A stretch of 12,347 nucleotides of DNA from an uncultured Clostridium sp. (GCF_900547735.1 NZ_URHZ01000116.1:1-12347), one strand, 5' to 3'; numbered from the stretch's first letter, positions 1 to 6,572 are shown. Translations and numbers: made by a program. The notes: generated by a model from the letters alone, not told the origin.

Positions 1-41
1 CTCCCCCGTCCGCCGTCTTACAGAGGCGTCCTCGCATCTCA
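1..41 (-). repeat. Dispersed repeat, copy A (truncated by the window edge)
   Basis: Read on the minus strand from 41 down to 1, this stretch aligns without gaps to the plus strand from 6573 onward, with roughly 80% identity. It shares an exact GATGCGAGGAC block, then AAGA.GGCGGAC and a G-rich end. The upstream TTTAGT also matches if a 5-nt gap is allowed. The right-hand limit in the family sense is unknown because the window ends here. Confidence 0.55.
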
Positions 42-79
42 ACTAAATCCTCATACGTCAAATATGCCCTGTCTGACAT
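1..79 (-). CDS. Possible 5' end of an unknown gene, cut by the window edge
   Basis: An open frame starts at an ATG at 77-79 and stays open to the window edge for 26 codons, beginning MSDRAYLTYEDLVEMRGRLC. The product is not recognised. It lies directly downstream of a good extended -10 promoter (120-148). The same frame also opens at an ATG at 119-121, but that codon overlaps the -10 box, so it would not be on the transcript from this promoter. The ribosome binding site is ambiguous: GGGAG at 98-102 is well placed for an ATG at 87-89 in another frame, which ends after 12 codons, and is too far from the ATG at 79. The 3' half of the frame coincides with a repeat found again at 6573-6613. It may therefore be a repeat-derived frame and not a conserved gene. 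Confidence 0.3.
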   Translation of the reverse strand, partial: MSDRAYLTYEDLVEMRGRLCKTADGG

Positions 80-119
80 GCTTCTGCATTTTTCATTCTC
101 CCACCAAATGTATGGCCAC

Positions 120-148
120 ATTATAACATCCGGCAATTTCTAATGCAA
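120..148 (-). promoter_or_regulatory. Extended -10 promoter toward the left edge
   Basis: On the minus strand, TTGCAT (143-148) is followed by 17 nt and then TATAAT (120-125), preceded by TGT to give an extended -10 motif TGnTATAAT. The -35 is weak (3 of 6), but the perfect extended -10 and the spacing make a vegetative sigma-A promoter plausible. The start site would be near 113. It would transcribe the open frame at the left edge. Confidence 0.5.
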
Positions 149-215
149 TTAAAACTACTTTTCATAGTTATATTAGTGTATCAATAGGCTGATGAAAATC
201 ACCGTTATGCTTTAT

Positions 216-1925
216 TTAAACGGGCAGGGATGCCGCCAGGCACAGCGTTCCCCACCCAAGGCGCGGGTTGGGATAAACGGTTTCGCCCGGCAGGTGTCTT
301 GCTCCGCGGATCAGGTAGGCCTTTAATTTTTCTCCGTAAAGGAACGGATCGTTCCCCATTACGATTCCCCACTGCATCAGCAGAGCCGCGCTCCCCGTGA
401 CGAAAGGGGTGGCGAAGGAGGTTCCCGTGACGGGCTCATAGCCGCCTCCGGCGCGGGAGGTCATGACGTTGACTCCGGGAGCGGACAGGTCCGGTTTGAT
501 CAGGTTGTCGAGTCTTGTAAAACCCCGGCCTGAAAAATCGGCGTATGTCTGGTAGGAGTCGTTGTATGCGCCCACCGATATGACCCTAAGGGCGGTGGAC
601 GGGATGGTGAGCGTTGTGTCCGGGGTGGGGCGCAGGAAATGGGTGGCCCGGTTCAGCGCGTTTTCCGATGGAAGCCAGAAATCATACTGCCCCGATATAA
701 TCCGCCTTGCAACCAGCCTTATCTTCCAGACTCCGCTCTCAACATAGTCGTACCGTGGTATGAAGTCAAAGTAGATTTCCTGGGCTTTGCTATAGGGGCT
801 GGGTTTTCCGTAATAGAGAAGAACCGTGGTCCTTGCAAAACGTATCCGCTGTGAACCGAGCTGGCTGTTGATCGGGCCTACCGAGGTGCCGCCCGGACCT
901 TCCAGTATAATATCAAAACTGTCTACATATAATTTCCAGAGCTGCACGCCGAAGCCTGTTTCATAGTCGTCGACCGACAGCTCTATCTCATCCGTATGGC
1001 CTTCGGTCAGGAAACCGGCGGTGTGGCCTCTGGTGCTGCCCTCATTGCCTGTCCCCGCGACTACGGTTGTCTTTCCCTGCCCGGCCATCATGTCGATATA
1101 TGTTTCCAAAAGGCTGGTTCCGTCATGTGAACCGTATGTATTGCCAAAACTCAAATTGACCGCCAGGGGCTTCTGGTAAAAAATAGCCCGGTTGACCACG
1201 TAGTCGAGGGCCCGCATCATCTCCGTTGTCCTGGGAAATGAATCGGCGGCAGGGACTCCCAGCTTTACAACAATCAGATCGCTCTCCCAGGCAATGCCTC
1301 TGTACCGTCCGTCGCCTTCCAGCCCGCTTCCCGCGGCAATCCCGGCCACCGCCGTTCCGTGCCCGCTCACATCCCTTTCAGGCACAATCTGGTAAGCCGC
1401 CGCCCGGCTGCCCGCCTCCAGCGCCTCATTAATCTGCTCGCGGGTGTATACCGTATCGCGATCCTGATCCCACAGCTCCAGAATACGGCTTTTTCCCTGT
1501 GCATCCCTGAAATCCCGGTGATAATAATCAATCCCCGAGTCAATGATTGCGGTGATGACACCCCGCCCGGTCAGGCCACTTCCATCTTCCTGCAGCGGGT
1601 TGATGCACGAATTACTTTTTCCTCTGTTAACGGAAAAATAGAGCCTTTTCGGTTTTTCAATATATTCAACCTGTGAAAAACCTGCCAAAGACTCTATTAG
1701 TGATTCCGGTACCGTCATGATCGCATAACCGCCCGACAGCGGGATCGCCCGGATTTCAGGCAATGCATCGAGGATTACGTTCAGATCTCCGTTGTATTTT
1801 ACGATCAGTTCCCACCGTTTCTCTTCTCTGTTAAACCCAACGCTCAGCGCGGGCGATTTTTCACGTTCTTCCGGAGTGGCATCCATGGCCAGATTCAGAA
1901 GATTTTCCGCTTTTTGATTGTCCAT
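216..1925 (-). CDS. Csp-like S8 (subtilisin) family serine protease
   Basis: This is a subtilisin-fold protease of about 569 residues, resembling the clostridial Csp germination proteases that cut the cortex hydrolase SleC. From the chosen ATG, residues 1-95 look like the Csp prodomain. The catalytic motifs follow: IIDSGID (Asp129), SGHGTAVAG (His189), GTGNEG (oxyanion Asn294) and GTSFATP (Ser503). An insertion of about 170 residues between the Asn and Ser motifs fits the Csp jelly-roll domain. All triad residues are present, so the protein should be active, unlike the degenerate CspA and CspC of C. difficile. No signal peptide or membrane segment is seen, consistent with action inside the spore. 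I chose the ATG at 1923-1925 because GAGG lies 8 nt upstream; an in-frame TTG at 1970 would add 15 residues. A sigma-E-like promoter precedes it. Lachnospiraceae often carry several related S8 paralogs, so a direct germination role is inference. Confidence 0.85.
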   Translation of the reverse strand: MDNQKAENLLNLAMDATPEEREKSPALSVGFNREEKRWELIVKYNGDLNVILDALPEIRAIPLSGGYAIMTVPESLIESLAGFSQVEYIEKPKRLYFSVNRGKSNSCINPLQEDGSGLTGRGVITAIIDSGIDYYHRDFRDAQGKSRILELWDQDRDTVYTREQINEALEAGSRAAAYQIVPERDVSGHGTAVAGIAAGSGLEGDGRYRGIAWESDLIVVKLGVPAADSFPRTTEMMRALDYVVNRAIFYQKPLAVNLSFGNTYGSHDGTSLLETYIDMMAGQGKTTVVAGTGNEGSTRGHTAGFLTEGHTDEIELSVDDYETGFGVQLWKLYVDSFDIILEGPGGTSVGPINSQLGSQRIRFARTTVLLYYGKPSPYSKAQEIYFDFIPRYDYVESGVWKIRLVARRIISGQYDFWLPSENALNRATHFLRPTPDTTLTIPSTALRVISVGAYNDSYQTYADFSGRGFTRLDNLIKPDLSAPGVNVMTSRAGGGYEPVTGTSFATPFVTGSAALLMQWGIVMGNDPFLYGEKLKAYLIRGARHLPGETVYPNPRLGWGTLCLAASLPV

Positions 1926-1933
1926 ATACATAT

Positions 1934-1937
1934 CCTC
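1934..1937 (-). promoter_or_regulatory. Ribosome binding site that decides the protease start
   Basis: Minus-strand GAGG lies 8 nt before the ATG at 1923-1925 and only 2 nt before another in-frame ATG at 1929-1931. It favours the 1925 start over the farther TTG at 1970, which has only GAAGG five bases upstream. Confidence 0.5.
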
Positions 1938-2021
1938 AGATTTTCTGTGGACAGTAGCTGCCTGGTTCAATTCAGCCTTCGGCCAAACGATTATGCTGCC
2001 TACTTTCTCAGATTACATCTA

Positions 2022-2051
2022 AATATATGCGGAAAGACGTGAAAATATGAC
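2022..2051 (-). promoter_or_regulatory. Sigma-E-like (mother-cell sporulation) promoter of the S8 protease
   Basis: On the minus strand, GTCATATT (2044-2051) is followed by exactly 14 nt and then CATATATT (2022-2029). The Bacillus/Clostridium sigma-E consensus, from established knowledge, is close to KMATATT, N14-15, CATACAHT. The -35 matches fully and the -10 matches at 7 of 8 positions. The predicted start near 2014 leaves a leader of about 90 nt before the protease ATG. The promoter sits just past the stop codon of the preceding SufB-like gene, so the protease has an independent transcription start. Confidence 0.55.
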
Positions 2052-2053
2052 TG

Positions 2054-2971
2054 TTATTTTAAGAAGCCGTTGACAATCTGCTCCTCTGCCTCGGATTCCG
2101 TAAGTCCCAGTGTCATCAGTTTGACAATCTGGTCTCCGGCAATCTTGCCGATCGCCGCCTCGTGAATCAGGGCTGCGTCCGGATCGTTGGCCGTAAGTTC
2201 GGGAACCGCCTGGATTTTCGCATTACCCATAATGATTGCATCGCACTCCGTATGGCCGGCGCACCGGCTGTTTCCGTTGATAACTGATACAAATTTCTGA
2301 TGGGACTCCTCTTTTGCCACGGAACGTGACATGACGTTGGCGCTGGCATCCTCACCGTTTAAATTGACGATAATGCTGCTCTCCGCATCCTGGCTGCCGT
2401 GTGTCAGAAGGCGTTCTTTGATGACTATCTTAGCGCCTGCCGCCAGATCGGCCACCGTCTTTCTGATCGTGGAATCCACACCCTTGATCTGCACGGTTTC
2501 CATCTCTAAATAGCTGCCTTCTTCCATTGTAACTTCCGTGGTCGGGTTCAGGATTCTCTTTCCTTTTCCGTCGCCTTCCCCGTAATGTTTCTCCACATAG
2601 CGGACTTTTGCATTCTTTCCGATGAAGAAACGGTGGATTCCGTCGTGTTCGGACGCCGCGTCGCCTCCATTGTGGATGCCGCATCCCGCTACGATTGTGA
2701 CATCGGCGTTATCACCAACGTAAAAATCGTTATACACCATCTCCATCAATCCGCTCTGGCTTAAAACAACCGGGATATGGACACTCTCGTTCCTGGTTCC
2801 TTCTTTGATTTTGATATCGATTCCCGATTTGTCTTCTTTTGTAACAATATCTATGTTTGCCGTCGTATTTCTTCCCGCCATCTGTCCGTTGGCGCGGATA
2901 TTATAAGCGCCTGCCGGCACGCCGTGCAGGTCGGCAACTTCTTCCAGTAATGTTTTTTGAATCTGATCCAT
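2054..2971 (-). CDS. SufB/SufD-family Fe-S assembly scaffold (minimal SUF system)
   Basis: This 305-residue protein has the beta-helical SufB/SufD core but lacks the long N-terminal region of E. coli SufB (about 495 aa) and SufD (about 423 aa). It therefore fits the short scaffold of the minimal two-gene SUF-like (SMS, SmsC/SmsB) systems of archaea and anaerobic bacteria. In the C-terminal core, HTECDA places Cys243 at the position of E. coli SufB Cys405. ALIHEAAIGKI places His270 and Glu271 at SufB His433 and Glu434. The residues that build the cluster in SufB therefore look conserved. Cys97 and Cys237 are further cysteines. Its ATG shares one base with the TAA stop of the upstream ATPase gene, implying translational coupling. 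It probably assembles Fe-S clusters in the cytoplasm as a complex with that ATPase. No cysteine desulfurase or SufU gene lies beside it. Confidence 0.88.
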   Translation of the reverse strand: MDQIQKTLLEEVADLHGVPAGAYNIRANGQMAGRNTTANIDIVTKEDKSGIDIKIKEGTRNESVHIPVVLSQSGLMEMVYNDFYVGDNADVTIVAGCGIHNGGDAASEHDGIHRFFIGKNAKVRYVEKHYGEGDGKGKRILNPTTEVTMEEGSYLEMETVQIKGVDSTIRKTVADLAAGAKIVIKERLLTHGSQDAESSIIVNLNGEDASANVMSRSVAKEESHQKFVSVINGNSRCAGHTECDAIIMGNAKIQAVPELTANDPDAALIHEAAIGKIAGDQIVKLMTLGLTESEAEEQIVNGFLK

Positions 2972-3705
2972 TAATTATCCCTCCTGAAAAAATCGCAGGC
3001 TTCTACTGCCGAGGATGTGCCCAGAATCTTCGGAAGCACCTCTTCCCTTTTCCCCTCTTTTAATACACGCCCGTCGGCAATCACCACGATCCGGTCTGCA
3101 ATGTTAAGAATCCTCTCCTGATGGGAAATAATCATGATGGAGCCTTTTGTCTTTGCCCTCATCCGCTCAAATACCTGAATCAGGTTCTGGAAACTCCAGA
3201 GATCGATTCCGGCTTCCGGTTCGTCAAATACGGAAAGGCTGGACTGCCTGGCCAGTACGGTGGCAATCTCAATCCTCTTCAGTTCGCCGCCCGAAAGACT
3301 CGCATTCACCTCACGGTTAATATAGTCCTTGGCGCAAAGTCCAACCTCCGACAGATATTTACAGGCATCCGCCGCAGACATGTTCTGTTTTGCCGCCAGC
3401 CGGATCAGGTCGAGAACCTGGACTCCCTTAAAACGTACCGGCTGCTGGAATGCAAAGCTGATTCCCATATTGGCTCTCTCGGTAATATTCTTTCCCGTGA
3501 TATCTTCGCCGTTAAACAGGATTCTTCCGCCGGTCGGATTGATTATGCCTGCAATCAGTCTTGCAAGCGTAGATTTACCGCCGCCGTTCGGTCCTGTGAT
3601 CACCACAAACTCGTCATCATTTATCGTCAGATCGACATGGTGGATAATACCTTTTTGTCCCTTTTCTTCCTGGATTTCATAAGAAACATTCTCCAGTTTA
3701 AGCAT
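2971..3705 (-). CDS. sufC: SufC-like ABC ATPase of the Fe-S cluster assembly system
   Basis: This 244-residue soluble ABC ATPase carries every nucleotide-binding element. Walker A is GPNGGGKST (residues 38-46), the Q-loop is Gln87, the signature is LSGGE (137-141), Walker B ends at Asp161-Glu162, the D-loop is AGID and the H-loop is His195. It has no membrane segment. The length and the LSGGELKR and FDEPEAGID motifs are typical of SufC, which uses ATP to rearrange the SufB/SufD scaffold during cluster assembly. The start is supported by GAGGAGG shortly upstream. The gene ends in TAATG, overlapping the scaffold gene by one base. The pair forms a two-gene operon; in naming schemes for minimal systems this would be smsC. 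Confidence 0.92.
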   Translation of the reverse strand: MLKLENVSYEIQEEKGQKGIIHHVDLTINDDEFVVITGPNGGGKSTLARLIAGIINPTGGRILFNGEDITGKNITERANMGISFAFQQPVRFKGVQVLDLIRLAAKQNMSAADACKYLSEVGLCAKDYINREVNASLSGGELKRIEIATVLARQSSLSVFDEPEAGIDLWSFQNLIQVFERMRAKTKGSIMIISHQERILNIADRIVVIADGRVLKEGKREEVLPKILGTSSAVEACDFFRRDN

Positions 3706-3768
3706 GGTGGTCCTCCTCTATAATTAATTTATCCTTTTACTGCTGTACTGCATCATTTCGCAGTTAGT

Positions 3769-3774
3769 ATTATA
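3769..3774 (-). promoter_or_regulatory. Candidate -10 box of the sufC-sufB operon
   Basis: Minus-strand TATAAT is about 65 nt upstream of the sufC ATG, on the sufC side of the preceding terminator. The hexamer at the expected -35 distance (TAGTAA, 3792-3797) is poor, so this may need an activator or another sigma factor, or it may be a chance AT-rich match. Confidence 0.35.
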
Positions 3775-3963
3775 TACCACTTTTCCATCTTTTACTATAG
3801 GAAGTATGCGAAAAAACGTGATATATGTTAATTTTTCGTTTCTGGTGACGGCGGATGTATCCAGGGACAGGAAGAGCTTACAGTCCGGGGAGACGGTTTT
3901 TGTCGCTGAGACGCATCGGAGACATTTTTTCACAGGCATTCCCGGAGGTTTTCCCCGGCCGTC

Positions 3964-4008
3964 AAAAAAGGAGCGGCGGCGGGAAATACTTTTCCCGCCG
4001 GGCGCTCC
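3964..4008 (-). terminator. Rho-independent terminator of the lactonase-like gene
   Basis: Stem arms 3970-3986 and 3991-4008 pair through GGAGCG and CGGCGGGAAA blocks with a small internal mismatch, closing a 4-nt loop. On the minus strand the hairpin is followed by six T residues (complement of 3964-3969). It lies about 40 nt after the lactonase-like stop codon and separates that gene from the sufC operon. Confidence 0.85.
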
Positions 4009-4044
4009 CGGCTTTAAACGGTGCGGATTCTGCCGTTCTATTTT

Positions 4045-4926
4045 CTATTTAAAAAATTCGGCTCCCTGTGTTTTCGTCTTAAGGCGGTAGATCGTCTCGC
4101 ACGCAAAGTAGAGTTCGGAGCGGTCCGGGCCTCCGAAGCAGAAGTTCCGGCAGGTTCCCGGCACGTGGATTTCACCGAGTTTCCGGCCGTTCTTATCGAA
4201 GACGAAAACATCACCCGTGGCTGTTGTGAAAATATTTCCCTGCGCATCGATCTTGGTTCCGTCGGGACGTCCGCCGACTTCGCATACAACCGCCCCGCCG
4301 CTTAAGGTGCCGTCGTCCTCCACTTTAAATCTCCGTATCTCCTGTCTCGGGGTATCGTTCACCAGCATGGTCTCTTCGCCGATTTCCATGCACAGGCCGT
4401 TGGGCTGCTCAAAATCGCTGCGGGCGAGTATCAGTTTTCCGCTCTCGTCGATACAGTATACGCCCTGGAATCCCATTTCCGGCTCGCGGGCAATTCCGGC
4501 CACCTTGCTGGTGCGTCCGTACACCGGATCCGTAAACCAGATACGGCCCCTGGAATCCACGATGATATCGTTGGGGCTGTTTAACTCCTTGCCGTCATAG
4601 TGTGAGGCCAGCGTTTTCATATAACGCCCGTCCGGTTCCATACGTGTGATGGAACTGGTTGCATGCTCACATGTCACGATACGGCCCTCGCGGTCGATAA
4701 AATTACCGTTGGAAATGTTACTTGGAAATTTAATTACGGTTGTCTCGTAGGTCGCTGGATTCCATTTGTACACCTTTCCCACACCCATGTCGGAAAAGAT
4801 CAGACAGTCATTCTGAGGCCACCACATAATCCCCTCCGTCACCTTGTGTCCCACCGAGATCGGTTCAAGCACCGCGTCGGCGTCGATTAAGTCGTAAAAT
4901 TCCGGTTCTGCTGCATTGTATAACAT
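4045..4926 (-). CDS. SMP-30/gluconolactonase-family protein
   Basis: This 293-residue six-bladed beta-propeller resembles regucalcin/SMP-30 and gluconolactonases, metal-dependent hydrolases that open sugar lactones. The divalent-metal ligands are recognisable by alignment to regucalcin Glu18, Asn103, Asn154 and Asp204. Here they are Glu31 (VTEG), Asn119 (NSPND), Asn176 (QPNGL) and Asp222 (RPDGT). Repeated blade motifs such as DSRGRIWFTDP (124-134) and DAQGNIF (227-233) are also visible. No signal peptide is seen, so it is probably cytoplasmic. The start is well supported by AAGGAGG upstream. It is monocistronic, with terminators on both sides and its own candidate promoter. The substrate cannot be read from the sequence: the family also contains lactonases for other sugars, arylesterase-like enzymes and strictosidine-synthase-like members. 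Confidence 0.85.
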   Translation of the reverse strand: MLYNAAEPEFYDLIDADAVLEPISVGHKVTEGIMWWPQNDCLIFSDMGVGKVYKWNPATYETTVIKFPSNISNGNFIDREGRIVTCEHATSSITRMEPDGRYMKTLASHYDGKELNSPNDIIVDSRGRIWFTDPVYGRTSKVAGIAREPEMGFQGVYCIDESGKLILARSDFEQPNGLCMEIGEETMLVNDTPRQEIRRFKVEDDGTLSGGAVVCEVGGRPDGTKIDAQGNIFTTATGDVFVFDKNGRKLGEIHVPGTCRNFCFGGPDRSELYFACETIYRLKTKTQGAEFFK

Positions 4927-5019
4927 AGTATTTCCTCCTTGTATTATCTGTATGTTTTATTTGGTTTCACTCCGGCGGTCCTGCAAACGGGGCCGGAATC
5001 TTTTCTTTAATGGTATCTG

Positions 5020-5048
5020 ATCATAAGGCGGTTGTAAAATATTGAAAA
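5020..5048 (-). promoter_or_regulatory. Candidate promoter of the lactonase-like gene
   Basis: Minus-strand TTTTCA (5043-5048), then 17 nt, then TATGAT (5020-5025): matches of 4/6 and 5/6 to the vegetative consensus. It sits about 90 nt upstream of the ATG. The -35 overlaps one arm of a perfect dyad, the arrangement expected if a repressor binds there. Confidence 0.35.
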
Positions 5049-5060
5049 CAAATATTTTCA
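5043..5060. repeat. Perfect inverted repeat overlapping a -35 region
   Basis: TGAAAA (5043-5048) and TTTTCA (5055-5060) are perfect inverted arms around a 6-nt centre. The position across the putative -35 of the lactonase-like gene suggests an operator. The second arm is shared with the larger hairpin at 5055-5079. Confidence 0.45.
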
Positions 5061-5079
5061 TAGGTAATGCCTATGGAAA
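5055..5079 (+). repeat. Hairpin-forming inverted repeat
   Basis: Arms 5055-5064 and 5070-5079 pair over 10 positions, one of them a T-G wobble, around the 5-nt loop TAATG; the core is CATAGG/CCTATG. No T-run follows in either direction, so it is not a terminator. Because of the wobble it would be stable in plus-strand RNA but carry an A-C mismatch in minus-strand RNA. It may be a protein-binding dyad. Confidence 0.35.
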
Positions 5080-5171
5080 CATGGCTGTTGTGGAAAGCCC
5101 CGCCAAACTCGATGAACTTATCCGCCCCTCTCACGGCAATATCACGTCAGCATGATACACTGAACCATAAA

Positions 5172-5226
5172 AATCGGCCTTTGCCTGCCGCGGCTGATCT
5201 CACGCTGCGGCAGGCAAAGGCCGATT
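5172..5226 (-). terminator. Strong terminator after the class V PLP-enzyme gene
   Basis: Arms 5172-5191 and 5207-5226 are perfectly complementary over 20 bp (AATCGGCC, TTTGCC, TGCCGC blocks) around a 15-nt loop. On the minus strand the stem runs into ATTTTTATGG, a short T-tract. It lies 41 nt after the stop codon and closes the regulator-enzyme transcript. A T-rich run on the plus side (5231-5239) could let it act in both directions. Confidence 0.88.
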
Positions 5227-5267
5227 CTCATTTTTTATTACGCTCTTTCCCTATAAAAACCGTTTAT

Positions 5268-6545
5268 TTAAAGTCCTGCTATTTCAGATGTCACTTTCAA
5301 AAAGTCTTCCATCTCCCGGGGAGTGTTGACATGGAGAGGGGATATCCTGACAACGCCTTTGGATGCAAATGCATCGAGCATCCTTGTGGAATAAATGCTG
5401 TCATAAGTTCTCTCAAATGTGATGATGCCGCGTTTTTCATACTCGGCCGCCGCCTGTTTGGCGCCTAGGCGTTCAAATTCGATTCCCAGAATCAGATCAC
5501 GGGTCCTTAAGTCCCTGCCGTCCATCTGTACCTTAACTCCTTCAATATGGCGGAGGCCTTTTTCCCTTTCGGTTCCCTCCAGCATAATCCGAAGCAGTCC
5601 TCTCTCATGGGAGGCTATCCGGGCCATACCGAGTTCAAACAGTTTTCTTCGGTCCGTACAGCCGGACGCCTTTTTCTTTCCCAATGCCGTCACATAATTT
5701 ACAATTTCCGTGAGAGCCGCCAGATGGGCGGGCGTTTCGCTGCCGGCCAGCCATTCATCCGCCGGTTTACCAGACAGCCTGTTGTGTTCCAGGCGCACTG
5801 CCCTGTCGGAGAGATAGGCAACTCCAAATCCCCGGACGCCAAAGAACTTATACGGGGCAAAATTCATCGCATCGACTCCGTATTTCTCCGGATCCAGCGT
5901 GCCGTGGGGCGCATGCTGGACGGCATCGCAGATAATATAAAGATCCGGATTAATTTTCCGTGCCTCCCTGAAGATTGTTTCAATGTCATATTGATAGCCC
6001 GAAATATTGGAGGCTGCCATGCAGGAAAGGACTGCGGTGTTTTTGTCAATCAGTGACAGAACCTCCCCGGCATCCACTCCCCCGGTTTCCCGGTTGGCCT
6101 GTGCCACCCTGAGCCCGCAGCCGTTTTTCCGTGCATAGAATTCCATTGCATCAAAGGCGGACGGATGTTCCAGGACCGTTGTCACATAGTTTGTTCCTAC
6201 GGCATTTTCACTGATTACCCGGGTCATTTCCATCATGACGGCCGAAGCGGTATAGCCGGGATAAAGCGCTCCTCCGGCCGCGTTAAATATAACCTCTTTC
6301 AGATCACGCCGTCCCTGTTTTGCAGCTTCCTCCAAAATACCGGCCAGCCGGTTGGAATGTCCCGGCGCATCCGGATAGCTGCTGATTCTGTGAAATTCAT
6401 CCTCTGCCCGTTTCAGGCGCAGCGAACCTCCCGCATTGTCGAAAAACAGTCTTTTATTCCCCTCGGGATCACGCTCCGTATAATAAAACAGGGAACGTAT
6501 TTCTTCCAGCTCTTCTTCAGGAAACATGTCATCTGTAAAATTCAT
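5268..6545 (-). CDS. Class V aminotransferase-fold PLP enzyme (Csd / isopenicillin N epimerase-like)
   Basis: This 425-residue fold-type I PLP enzyme belongs to the class V group that includes cysteine desulfurases, selenocysteine lyases and isopenicillin N epimerases. Visible motifs are DNAGG (35-39), an EHPSAF segment with the PLP-stacking His126, CDAVQHAPHG with the PLP-nitrogen-binding Asp206 and Gln209, and APYKFFG with the Schiff-base Lys232. The only cysteine after Lys232 in the part I numbered is Cys295 (SGCTD). None sits in the C-terminal loop where IscS and SufS carry their catalytic cysteine, so I doubt it is a housekeeping desulfurase. The start at 6545 is chosen because GGAGG lies 6 nt upstream. 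A longer frame back to 6656 would overlap the upstream gene and lacks such a site. It follows the RpiR regulator gene by 91 nt and ends before a strong terminator. The substrate is unknown; amino-acid beta-elimination or epimerisation are options. Confidence 0.82.
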   Translation of the reverse strand: MNFTDDMFPEEELEEIRSLFYYTERDPEGNKRLFFDNAGGSLRLKRAEDEFHRISSYPDAPGHSNRLAGILEEAAKQGRRDLKEVIFNAAGGALYPGYTASAVMMEMTRVISENAVGTNYVTTVLEHPSAFDAMEFYARKNGCGLRVAQANRETGGVDAGEVLSLIDKNTAVLSCMAASNISGYQYDIETIFREARKINPDLYIICDAVQHAPHGTLDPEKYGVDAMNFAPYKFFGVRGFGVAYLSDRAVRLEHNRLSGKPADEWLAGSETPAHLAALTEIVNYVTALGKKKASGCTDRRKLFELGMARIASHERGLLRIMLEGTEREKGLRHIEGVKVQMDGRDLRTRDLILGIEFERLGAKQAAAEYEKRGIITFERTYDSIYSTRMLDAFASKGVVRISPLHVNTPREMEDFLKVTSEIAGL

Positions 6546-6551
6546 TTTAAA

Positions 6552-6556
6552 CCTCC
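6552..6556 (-). promoter_or_regulatory. Ribosome binding site deciding the class V enzyme start
   Basis: Minus-strand GGAGG, six bases before the ATG at 6543-6545. It supports a 425-residue protein and not the longer frame that begins at 6656. Confidence 0.7.
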
Positions 6557-6572
6557 GCATTTTAGTTTTAAT

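Larger units (their letters stand above)
3706..4044. other. Intergenic region between the lactonase-like gene and sufC
   Basis: This 339-bp gap holds the terminator of the lactonase-like gene (3964-4008), a -10-like TATAAT for sufC (3769-3774) and the sufC ribosome binding site. A 71-codon minus-strand open frame (3724-3939) and overlapping plus-strand frames have no recognisable product, and I do not call them genes. The stretch from about 3840 to 3960 is more GC-rich than the rest and remains unexplained. Confidence 0.6.
5024..5146 (-). pseudogene. Possible remnant coding frame (unidentified)
   Basis: A 41-codon frame lies open between TGA codons at 5147-5149 and 5021-5023. Its translation (RDIAVRGADKF, then IEFGGAFHNS and onward) has a protein-like composition, but there is no clear start codon with a ribosome binding site. 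A GTG at 5132-5134 is the only candidate. It could be the decayed 3' end of a gene, or a chance frame through regulatory DNA. I cannot name a family. Confidence 0.2.
4927..5267. other. Intergenic region upstream of the lactonase-like gene
   Basis: This 341-bp gap contains the terminator of the class V PLP-enzyme gene (5172-5226), two overlapping dyads (5043-5060 and 5055-5079), a candidate promoter (5020-5048), an AAGGAGG ribosome binding site and a 41-codon open stretch (5024-5146). No complete gene is seen. Confidence 0.6.

Noticed and set aside
3121..3723. Plus-strand 200-codon frame opposite sufC
   Set aside because: It is a shadow of a highly conserved ABC ATPase gene on the other strand, with no ribosome binding site or domain of its own.
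3724..3939. A 71-codon minus-strand frame upstream of sufC
   Set aside because: No recognisable family. It overlaps the region expected to hold the sufC promoter, its start lacks a convincing ribosome binding site, and plus-strand frames of similar length exist across the same bases.
4927..5020. GATAAT close to the lactonase-like ribosome binding site as a -10 box
   Set aside because: It is so close to the AAGGAGG that the transcript would start within or after the ribosome binding site; the TATGAT at 5020-5025 is better placed.
5067..5468. Plus-strand 133-codon frame
   Set aside because: It runs through the strong terminator hairpin and then antisense to the class V enzyme gene; the translation shows no domain.
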